Source of the DNA: Anoplolepis gracilipes
Taxonomy: Eukaryota; Arthropoda; Insecta; Hymenoptera; Formicidae
Length of the DNA stretch: 64,000 nt
Assembly: GCF_047496725.1 (NCBI RefSeq)
Contig: NC_132978.1
Coordinates: 8,343,001-8,407,000 of the forward strand
Reading direction: 5' to 3'
The notes under the pieces: generated by a model
Database searches by the model: none
What the model was told of the DNA's origin: nothing
What the model saw: only the letters and a program-made list of their open reading frames with translations
In this document: positions 28,985 through 39,084 of the stretch, in pieces
Layout of the letters: every line of letters starts with the position of its first letter
Numbering within the stretch: the stretch's first letter is position 1
Program-made: the position numbers and the translations under genes

Positions 28985-29600
28985 GCGCGATAGTTTGACG
29001 GCACTCCCGCACTTTCACGCGCGATACTTTGACGGCACTCTCGAATTTCGCAACGATCGAAAATCCTATTTTATCACGTGCGAGAATCATACTTGGAGTC
29101 GACAGGTCGGGCACGATCAAACTCCAACAAAGAAAAGATCAAAATCAGAATAAATGAACGAAAACACGATCGCGATCGCGACGAAATCGAGACAAATGTC
29201 AAAAACAATAGCGCTCTATATGTCACTAAGATCGAATGTTATTATTTTATTTCGGAATCATTTTAGATGTACTTTAACACGTTAAGATTTATCGTAATAT
29301 TATTACATATTATTCGTATTATTATTACGTATTATCGTCGTGAGAAACACGTACGACGCGCTCGACCTCGAGGTGATCGAACGCGAGACGCCGGCGCCGA
29401 CGCCGAAGAAAAACACACGTGCGCACACTACGCCCGCCCAAGTCGGAATGAATGACTCACCGCTGTCACGAAGTCGCGTACGCCGTGGTCTCCCCTCTCT
29501 TACCTCTTACTATGGAATGCGTGACGTCAAAGGACAAGGCCGAGTATGCTCATTCTCTCTCTCTCTCTCTCTCGCGCCAGCAGACAATAACAAATAGGCA
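28985..29600 (-). promoter_or_regulatory. Promoter-like region with GAGA tract and CRE, left arm
   Basis: It contains a (CT)n/(GA)n tract (29552-29573) resembling GAGA-factor sites and a TGACGTCA-type CRE near 29521-29527. It also has GC-rich Sp1-like blocks (29384-29406), and a tandem pair of a roughly 23-bp unit ending in GACGGCACTC at 28985-29041. Together they look like a CpG promoter firing toward the left. Confidence 0.55.
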
Positions 29601-30064
29601 CTATACAATTTAACGCGTTGAAATATGTACACAATCAAATAATTCTAAAATACATGTAAAATTCTTTAACTAAAATAATATTATTATTCGATTTAATGCC
29701 ATATATTTAAAATACATGAAACGCGATTTACGAAATGTGTAAAATACTTTAACGAAAGCAATCTTATAACATTTGCCGTATAACTATTTAACGATTTCTT
29801 TATTATATTCGTTGAAAATTATATCAATGATGTGAACAATTATTTGTAAAAATGATAGGAATTTATAATATAGATACCGGCATATATTTATAGACGTATA
29901 ATAATTAAATATAAATTAATAATGAAAAATATGTACAAATTTACTGCCTGTACTTATTACATTTACTATATATGTATAACTCTATGTAATTATAGAAATT
30001 TGTCATATTATATTAAATAAATATTCTCTCTTTCATCGTAACTATTTAATTAATCATTCATATA

Positions 30065-30330
30065 AATTACTTATCAAAATTAATTAACCGAGATTATTGT
30101 TGCAAGAGACTCATATATAAGTATATTTATAATGTAATTTTATTTTATTTATTACTTACTGTAATTTTATACATCTATTGACTCGTTTAATTCATCTATT
30201 TGTCGTTTTGAATTTACACTTTTAATAGCAGGACGTTTGATATATTAATTTCGGGAAATGAAACTTTATTAATTACTGTTGATTAATGCCGATTATGCAA
30301 TTGACATACTCATACGCGATTGATAATATG
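30065..30330 (+). repeat. Internal direct repeat, inner unit, left arm
   Basis: Diverged direct copy of 26821-27145 lying next to the centre of symmetry. It lacks the long (TA)n insertion. Its mirror is at 30556-30821. Confidence 0.85.
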
Positions 30331-30384
30331 TGTCTTCTAATATCCTCGAAAGTTCAAGTTTTATTAATAAAATATTTTACATAA

Positions 30385-30501
30385 GTCTTCCCGCGGATTT
30401 TAGCGATACCTTCTTTGCCAAATATGTTTTCCTAATCATTCAGAAGCGAATTTCCGAGCGTTTTAATATACATTATTGCTCGTGAAGTATGTTGCCGATA
30501 T
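30385..30501. other. Unique spacer at the palindrome centre
   Basis: 117 bp with no symmetric counterpart, bounded on both sides by the arm end TTTTACATAA and its complement. No coding signal is seen. Confidence 0.85.
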
Positions 30502-31289
30502 TTATGTAAAATATTTTATTATTAAAACTTGAACTTTCGAGGATATTAGAAGACACATATTATCAATCGCGTATGAGTATGTCAATTGCATAATCGGCAT
30601 TAATCAACAGTAATTAATAAAGTTTCATTTCCCGAAATTAATATATCAAACGTCCTGCTATTAAAAGTGTAAATTCAAAACGACAAATAGATGAATTAAA
30701 CGAGTCAATAGATGTATAAAATTACAGTAAGTAATAAATAAAATAAAATTACATTATAAATATACTTATATATGAGTCTCTTGCAACAATGATCTCGGTT
30801 AATTAATTTTGATAAGTAATTTATATGAATGATTAATTAAATAGTTACGATGAAAGAGAGAATATTTATTTAATATAATATGACAAATTTCTATAATTAC
30901 ATAGAGTTATACATATATAGTAAATGTAATAAGTACAGGCAGTAAATTTGTACATATTTTTCATTATTAATTTATATTTAATTATTATACGTCTATAAAT
31001 ATATGCCGGTATCTATATTATAAATTCCTATCATTTTTACAAATAATTGTTCACATCATTGATATAATTTTCAACGAATATAATAAAGAAATCGTTAAAT
31101 AGTTATACGGCAAATGTTATAAGATTGCTTTCGTTAAAGTATTTTACACATTTCGTAAATCGCGTTTCATGTATTTTAAATATATGGCATTAAATCGAAT
31201 AATAATATTATTTTAGTTAAAGAATTTTACATGTATTTTAGAATTATTTGATTGTGTACATATTTCAACGCGTTAAATTGTATAGTGCC

Positions 31290-31905
31290 TATTTGTTATT
31301 GTCTGCTGGCGCGAGAGAGAGAGAGAGAGAGAATGAGCATACTCGGCCTTGTCCTTTGACGTCACGCATTCCATAGTAAGAGGTAAGAGAGGGGAGACCA
31401 CGGCGTACGCGACTTCGTGACAGCGGTGAGTCATTCATTCCGACTTGGGCGGGCGTAGTGTGCGCACGTGTGTTTTTCTTCGGCGTCGGCGCCGGCGTCT
31501 CGCGTTCGATCACCTCGAGGTCGAGCGCGTCGTACGTGTTTCTCACGACGATAATACGTAATAATAATACGAATAATATGTAATAATATTACGATAAATC
31601 TTAACGTGTTAAAGTACATCTAAAATGATTCCGAAATAAAATAATAACATTCGATCTTAGTGACATATAGAGCGCTATTGTTTTTGACATTTGTCTCGAT
31701 TTCGTCGCGATCGCGATCGTGTTTTCGTTCATTTATTCTGATTTTGATCTTTCCTTTGTTGGAGTTTGATCGTGCCCGACCTGTCGACTCCAAGTATGAT
31801 TCTCGCACGTGATAAAATAGGATTTTCGATCGTTGCGAAATTCGAGAGTGCCGTCAAAGTATCGCGCGTGAAAGTGCGGGAGTGCCGTCAAACTATCGCG
31901 CGTTT
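31290..31905 (+). promoter_or_regulatory. Promoter-like region with GAGA tract and CRE, right arm
   Basis: Mirror copy: a (GA)n tract at 31313-31332, GACGTCA near 31359, GC-rich blocks at 31480-31500, and the tandem unit GAGTGCCGTCAAA.TATCGCG at 31846-31903, which occurs twice in a row. Orientation suggests firing to the right. Confidence 0.55.
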
Positions 31906-32061
31906 TTACTTTTGTACGGTTTAAAATATTGCGTGATTTTATTTTTGTGCGGTTTCAACAAATTAAAAAAAGTATATCGCGTGTATAAAACAATAGTTCC
32001 TGACGTCCCTTACAATCTGAGAGGAGGAGGAGGCCTAGGAGAGGCATCCTGCATCGGCGGA

Positions 32062-32414
32062 GCAACCCCAGGGTAAATATTATTTGTATATTAATTAATA
32101 AATGCCTTATACGAAATAATTCGATTCTTTTAATTGAATGATTTAATCAAAAGAAATTCGGAGATAAAGATTTTTGTATAAATCTTATAAAAGTTTTTAT
32201 TTAAAAAGAAAAGTTTTTTTAATTTACAAAGTTATTCCATATTTATATATATATCTGCTTATTATTGTACGCGTCGAATATAAATTTATTAAGTATAATA
32301 ATAAATTCTTCAATATTAATTATTTAAAATCGCTGCTATAATTTGGATTTTATTTTGTATGTTACAGATAACATAGCTTCAATATCGACAACTCCGCTGT
32401 TGCGCATCAGTGTC
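32062..32414 (+). ncRNA. Putative spliced non-coding transcript, right arm
   Basis: A first exon ends at about 32072 (CCCCAGG/GTAAAT). A 48-nt exon at about 32368-32415 follows TGTTACAG and precedes GTGAGT. The frame NLRGGGGLGEASCIGGATPG that runs into the donor meets TAA one codon after the junction, and the other frames also stop early. A further donor AAAG/GTAGGT occurs at 33353 and could end a later exon. A non-coding RNA or a long 5' leader is the best reading. Confidence 0.45.
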
Positions 32415-33364
32415 GGTGAGTGACAAAAAGCTTTTATTATATTTTAAAGCAATGAATTTAATTATTTTTAGATTCTGATAGATAGAGATTCTGATAGATG
32501 TAGATTGTAGATAAATCCGTTGCTTTAACCCTCGGACGGCAGGATAACGTATTCTAGTGAGCTGTGAGTCAATTTTAAATCATAGAAAAATTTCTTTTGT
32601 ATCTTTATTATATGTAAGATAAAATTTAATATTTTTTATTCATTTTTTTTAATAGAAAATTTTGTTAAAATAGAAAAGTTATACATATAAATTGAAAGAA
32701 AAGGAAAAATATTTTACGAATAAGAATATGTAATATTTATTCCAATTTTATACAAGACACGTATTATAAAATGTAATGATGAATGAAATATACATAAAAT
32801 ATTTATTTCAATTATATATTTGTAATATGAGTTTTATAAAACAATTTTAAAGATACAGATATTAATGACCTGCCGACAGAGGGATACCTAATATATTTTA
32901 TATGCATCGAAAAAATTATATTCTCATCTTAAGAGTACTTTACTTATATCTTCTTTTAAAATAGATATCTATATGTATATATATATATATATATACATAG
33001 TTTTACTTAATTTATATATATAAGATATGTCAAAAAAATATTAATATGTAAAGAAGAAAATATTCTCGTTTATTAAGAATATATCTATAAGGAGAGTTTA
33101 TAAAAGTATATATTTCGAGAATATAATTTTTTCGGTATATACATAATTATATATTATCTTTTGCGACTATAAACGACTGAATGACGTACAACGCGTCTAG
33201 AAAACGATTATAACATTGTACGATCCTAAACAAATATAGGTCGTCTTATTTGCCGGCGATAATAATTAACCGGCAATAAGAAGGAATTATTTTTCTTCTT
33301 TGATCTCTGGCTAAAAATCGAGTTAGAATGAATATGGCCAGGAGCAACAAAGGTAGGTCCAACT

Positions 33365-33695
33365 GGCTAGAAAAGTACGTGGTCAAATACTAGCCTCGTT
33401 ACCCGGCCAACACCCGCCGGACAATGGGCAGAGGCGCAGAGCGCCCATTTTTTAATCCTATCCAAGCGCTCTACGAGCCTCGAGCAAAGCGGTTCTTTCC
33501 GTTTCCGGCCATCTTGTCGGCCACCCGAACGAGCCGACGAAACCGCGCCCCGCGAGAAACCGCCAATAACGATCCAACCGCGGATCCATACCCGAATCGA
33601 TACGCGCCGGCATAGATCGGTCGGGGCCTTCCGCCCACCGAAGCGCGCACAACCCCGCGACATTCGCCGATTGATATTGATATCGATCGCACAAA
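33365..33695 (-). promoter_or_regulatory. GC-rich CpG island, right arm
   Basis: Mirror of 27190-27520 with the same AAGATGGC core on the minus strand. Apparent ORFs are overlapping artefacts of high G+C. Confidence 0.5.
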
Positions 33696-33744
33696 AAAAT
33701 TAGTATATTCTAAAGTAAAATATTACAAAGTTTAGAATTAAATA

Positions 33745-33955
33745 TTACTAATCGCGTACAAGTATGCCAATTGGATAATCGGCATTAATTAATAGTCATT
33801 AATAAAGTTTCTTTTCCTGAAATTAATATATTAAACGTTCTGCTCTTAAAATTGTAAATTCAAAGCGACAAGTAGATGAATTAAATGAGTCTACTGATGA
33901 ATAGAATTACAGTAATTAAATAAAATAAAATTATATTATAAATATGTATTTATAT

Positions 33956-34014
<59 letters not shown>

Positions 34015-34070
34015 TTACATAAGAGTCTCTTGCAACAATGATCTGGGTTAATTAATTTTGATAAGTAATT
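33745..34070 (-). repeat. Internal direct repeat, outer unit, right arm
   Basis: Mirror copy of 26821-27145, with a slightly different (TA)n length. It makes four copies of this unit within the palindrome. Confidence 0.83.
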
Positions 34071-34927
34071 TTTCTTTTTTTTTTCAAATCACGATTAGTT
34101 GTTACAGAAAGTGTCTCGCATCAACTTTTTTATTAGTAATACAAGAATTTATACGATTAAATATTTAGTGGGGACCTTCTTTTAGCTCTAATGCTTTAGC
34201 TATATAAATTAAAATGCTTGTCAAGTAAAAATTAAAACTTTTATTTTTTATTTTATCTTTTTTAAAATAATATGTTAAAAAAATTAATGAAATTTTTACG
34301 ATTATGACAGCAAACACGATATAATTCGGACAATTTTTACTTAATAAAGTAAAAAATTAACATTTTTCTCTAATTAAAAAAATTTTGTATATATACGTAT
34401 ACATACGTATATAATATATCCGATTTTTATTTCATTTAATTGAATCTATCAATATCTAATAGTTTATTATTGTATTTGTAGAACAATACTCTAAATTATT
34501 AAATTGTTGAAAGAAAATTTTTTTTTCATATAAAATAAGTTTTAATTTATAAAATGTAGAATGTATAAAAATAGCGTTTATTAAAAGAAAAAGAATTACC
34601 AAAAATCAAGATATTATTGGCAAAATTAGAATATTGACAATATTTATATGGTTATTTGATATTAAAAGTAAATTATTGCCAGTGTAGAGAAATAACAAAT
34701 TATTTTTAGGTGAAAGTGAATAAGCAAAATTTGTTAATAAATTTTGTGGACATAGCACGGATCGCAACCAAAACTGTGCACATTATGTGTTATCCATTGA
34801 GAACATTCGTGGACATTGGTTATGTAGTTCAATGTCCACGTTTTTATGTCCACAGAGGGCGTATCGCTTTCAGGGATCACATAAACGTAAAACCGGGCCG
34901 TGGCGTCTCTCAGGCTTCCCTCTGCTT

Positions 34928-36314
34928 ACAGTGGTTATCAAATAGAGAATTTCTAAAGGAACAAAATTTTGTGTAGTTGGCGAACCTGAATGACAATCCT
35001 GTAATAATGCGCATAGAAGGAAAAAATCGGACAGCGCGCGCATACAAGTAATTTAATTCGAATTAAAATAGCACAAGGCTAATTTAATAGAGAATATAAT
35101 TTATTAAATATGTTTGTTTATATTATATATATATATATATAGCTTTAAATATAAATCAAGAAATTCAAGGTAATATTTACATTTAGACGCAAATAAATGA
35201 CGTGTTGGAGGGTAAGAAAAAAGATATGTACAAAAAATTGGTTTTTAACGTATTGATTTTTTTTATTTTGATGTTTTTCTTCTTTTTAAATCTCTTCAAT
35301 ATAAAATCTGTTTAACGATGCCACACACTCAACTATCTCTCTCAGGCAAATGTTGTTTTTGCTTCCTTCTGTTTATATACACGATTAGGTCTAAGGCCGT
35401 AGTTGTTGAACATTCTTTTCCCAATCGGTACCGAGCATGGACTAAAAATTTATCTGAACAGAGCTTTCTACAAGGAAAAGATTAGCGATAATCACTGAAA
35501 AAATGGAATAGTTTGGCTCTTTTTAATTCCATAGTATCAAAAGATTTGAATAGATACTATTTAACATTATACAGTCAAATGTGTATTTTTTAACACATTT
35601 GAGAAAAACCATTTTTTTTCTTGGTCCCTGCTCTTATTCTAATAGTATATGAGACAAAATAAAAATGTTACACTCAATTTAATGATATATAATAATAATG
35701 GACAAAAACACAAAATGTTATGCACACACGTCCATAACTTCTCCTGTAATGGTCACATAAGAAATGCATAATAAGAGAGCAGTGCAAGAGAGTTTTAGCT
35801 TAAAAGAAAACTATTCCAATATAGAAAAGAATCTATAGAATAAAAAGACTTAATTGTATATGTGAACTGAAGCGAAAAAGTCTCAATTGTTGTTGTTATA
35901 TCATTTTTCTCTGTCTCTTTCTTTACCGCTAATCTCATCTCTTGTCTAATAGTATATCTAATTAATAGGAGACATATTCAGATATATTTTTAAGTTCATA
36001 CAGCTATCAAGCATCTACTTTCTTGCTTATTAAATGAGAAGTACATAATTGACAAACGATTCATATACAAATCAATTATATTGCTACGTTCTCTAATTAT
36101 CTTTTAAATATTATTTTTCGTTAAATTTAATTTTTAACAAAGAAATTATGCATAGATATACGTTTTATGACAAATGTTATGTAATAATTTTTAAATTTAA
36201 AAGATAACATCAACAATATTTTTTTATATTTTCTACTGTTTAATAATTATTTTATGCGATACTTATAAAACAAATTACGGCTCTATATTAAATAATGTAC
36301 ATACATTTTTATTA

Positions 36315-36363
<49 letters not shown>

Positions 36364-37796
36364 TATATATATATATATATTAATTCGGCAATTTATAATT
36401 ATAAATTCGGTAATCTGAAATTTTTTTTAGTTTAATAATATTTATGTCATCTTTTTCTGAATAAATTTTAAATTATATTATTTCGTGCTTTTTATTTTGC
36501 ATTTATTGTTTTAGAGCGTGATAAAATATGAAAACATAAACAAAGATTATATTAAGTTTTTAGCGCAAAGTATAATAGTGTATTGAGTTTACTATTGAAA
36601 TTAATTGTTGAAGTTTTGATAGTAAACATTCGATTAAAGCCTATATTATTCGATATGTAAATTATGTACCTCTCTGCCTGCTATTCGCACCGTTAACCAT
36701 TAGCGCGATTTGTACAGATGTTGTATCTATTCGCATATTCGGTGTAGTCTTTCGCGTTTGAAAATCGTGCACGTATCAACATCTCGTAACAAAACTCATC
36801 AACAAACCGCAGAATCGTATATTTCGCTAGTATTTTACCCTGCAAGCCGTATGCCAGCTTCATTATCACTCGCTTCGTTCAAATCAGATTCGAAGGAATA
36901 GTCGCAATCGTCCTATCCTCTTTTTCGCGAGCTCTTCTTGCTCTTCTTTGTGAATGGAATTAACACCCGGCCACATGGGCAGAAAAATATGCCATGTATT
37001 TTCATATACCTCATTCTCGCAATTTCGATAATCATCTCGATTAAAAACAGAAAAAAGGAGAGAAAGAGGGAAATAAAGCTAAGCTCGCGCGTTTTTATAT
37101 TTTACGCCTTTTGGTTGAACATCTTGATTCAATTTACAAAGTAGTGCAAACTATATCTGTATGAAAGAAGATTGGAACTTTTTTAAATTCAAAATATGCT
37201 TGTTAAACGAGCGATCCCTCATATTCTCTCTGATATTAAAGCACTACTCAATAAAAATGCATGTTATCAAAGAAATCTTTGATAAATTCATTTTTTTGTA
37301 TCTGACTAATTCAATAAAAGTAAATCCGTGGAAATTTTACGAAATAATATAATTTTAAAACTTGATTAAAATAATCAACGTGATGAAATTTTTAAAGAGT
37401 CATAATACAGATATAGGTCATTACTCGACAATCGACCTACATTTAAAGGAGAAAAGTTACTTTCAAGATGGTTAATATTCTTTGATTGTTTAAAATTGTT
37501 TAAAACATTATTCAGGATAATATTGCTTTGTATTATCCTTCTTTTTTCTCACTACATAACGAAATACGAGATAATTTCATACTACTCATCAATGTAGAAG
37601 GTTGACAGTAAGTGTTTAATTTACACTGTTGATAGACAATGGATTGATCGGATAAATTGAGAGTTTATAGAAGCGAGCAGTTTTTCAAACAATCAATCAA
37701 GCAATCATCGTGAAAGTAACTCAATTTTGAAAGTCTTATTCTACCTTTTCAGAATACTAGCATTCGTCTCTTTCTTTTCTTACTTCATGTTACCAG
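34928..37796. other. Intergenic region / Atx2 3' UTR
   Basis: No supported gene. As Atx2 is on the minus strand, part of this stretch is probably its 3' UTR. A (TA)n microsatellite lies at 36318-36381. Short frames around 36.7-37.3 kb have no splice or homology support. Confidence 0.55.
36318..36381. repeat. (TA)n microsatellite
   Basis: TA tract with one short CACA interruption. Confidence 0.95.
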
Positions 37797-38366
37797 CTAC
37801 TGATTGTGTGGTAAAATAACGGGTATAGTTTGCTGCGCACCCGGAGGTGGCTGCGGTGGTAGGTATTGCATGTGCTGTGGTGGAATTGGTATATGAGGGG
37901 GAATTATTGGACACATAATTGGATAACTTGGGGCGTGACCTTGAGGCGGAGGTTGCGGATACGTAGGCTGTGGAGTACCGGGTGGATTATAAGCGCCCGG
38001 TGTGTGCGGTTGATTTGGATTGGCCGGAGATGGCGTTTGGCTAGGTGGTTGTTGAGTTACGTGAGGATGTGGATGAGTATGTGGGCCCATATATTGTATA
38101 CCAGGAGCCTGCGGTCCTTGCGAGTCGTGATGATGATGGTATGGAGTAGCCATGTGTGGCGGTGGCGGCGGTGCCTGGACCATGCGTACCATTTGCTGGT
38201 ACGCCGGCTGTCCTGGATAAGGCACCTGGAATGGTGGATGTATGGCTGGCGCTAATAATGGCTGTCCCGTTGCTGCGGCCACTTGCATCTGGGACGCTAT
38301 ATCTGGCGCACGATGTTGCATCATTGGTACTGTAAAAGATATTACAATATATGTTTTATATATATT

Positions 38367-38397
<31 letters not shown>

Positions 38398-39046
38398 TTT
38401 CAGCATTAATAAATAATTATGCAACAAAGATAAATAAAATCATAATTGATCTCGAAATATCTTCGTGAAATGAATAACTTTGAATCAAAATGTAGATTGT
38501 TACATAGGCTATTTAAAATAAATTTTCTCTAAAGAAATTTTTTAAATCTGTATTAGTTAAAAAAAATATATACATACATGTAAATGAAACATTTCATCCA
38601 ATCTTAAGATAGTCACAACTAAAAATAATTATGATTGCTAGGGATACTGACCCTTTCGGAACCTTGTCACTTGTTGAGCTGGCGGCTGACTAAATGCCGT
38701 TGGTGTTACATATGCCGGCATAACAACAGTTGCGGGCATTGTTACTCCTGTATACTGAGGCGTCTGAGGTGTATGTGGCCGACTAGGTGTTGGTGTACTA
38801 GGAGAGCGCTATAGATTGTACAAGCACATATTTCGTTATTTCTATGCAAGCTCAAGTTACTATTAATTTACTACAAATTACTAAAATTTACTAATAATGT
38901 ACATTACTTACTGGTGTAAATGGTTTGGCATTTGGATTAAATTCTTTAGCATTTGGATTCAACGTAGATTTCTTAAAAGCAGTAGTTATCTTATCAACAG
39001 CAGGTTCTGGTGGTGATTGTTGTACTGTTGGAGTATTGGTTTGCGG

Positions 39047-39084
<38 letters not shown>

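Larger units (their letters stand above)
25958..30384 (-). repeat. Left arm of the giant inverted repeat
   Basis: From the outer end inward it holds a terminal segment with short inverted GTGGACATT/AATGTCCAC motifs (26048-26083), a direct repeat unit (26821-27145), a GC-rich CpG island (27190-27520), AT-rich DNA, splice-bounded non-coding exons (minus strand, about 28480-28820), a promoter-like region (28985-29600) and a second direct repeat unit (30065-30330). Confidence 0.93.
25958..34927. repeat. Giant inverted repeat (palindrome), arms ~4.4 kb, 117-bp spacer
   Basis: The left arm is about 25958-30384 and the right arm about 30502-34927; positions x and about 60886-x carry complementary sequence throughout. 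Sampled comparison shows near identity. Three substitutions were noticed in roughly 1.5 kb around 28.9-30.4 kb, but about four in the outer 150-200 bp (for example near 26036, 26095 and 25966), so divergence rises outward. Small indels in a (TA)n tract shift the symmetry by a few bases. The spacer (30385-30501) is unique. No flanking target-site duplication was seen. An assembly or read-hairpin artefact is possible, but the arm-specific substitutions argue for a real inverted duplication. It lies between DDX55 and Atx2. Confidence 0.95.
30502..34927 (+). repeat. Right arm of the giant inverted repeat
   Basis: Mirror image of the left arm, in the order: inner direct repeat unit (30556-30821), promoter-like region (31290-31905), non-coding exons (to about 32415), CpG island (33365-33695), outer direct repeat unit (about 33745-34070) with a (TA)n tract at 33958-34011, and the GTGGACATT-rich outer segment (34740-34860). 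Confidence 0.93.

Noticed and set aside
29078..29597. Arg-rich open frames in the palindrome promoter region
   Set aside because: Low-complexity Arg/Asp/Ser reads through CpG and CT tracts, mirrored in the other arm; a promoter reading fits better.
25958..34927. Palindrome as a DNA transposon with 4.4-kb terminal inverted repeats
   Set aside because: No transposase or other enzyme lies in the 117-bp spacer or the arms, and no target-site duplication was seen at the ends.
34710..34976. 88-codon frame starting at the right arm end (also 25939-26175)
   Set aside because: The two arm versions diverge in the coded sequence and end in unique flanks; the segment is built of short GTGGACAT inverted motifs rather than a protein.
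37866..38255. Trp/Arg-rich plus-strand frame
   Set aside because: Antisense shadow of the Pro/Gln/His-rich Atx2 exon 9.
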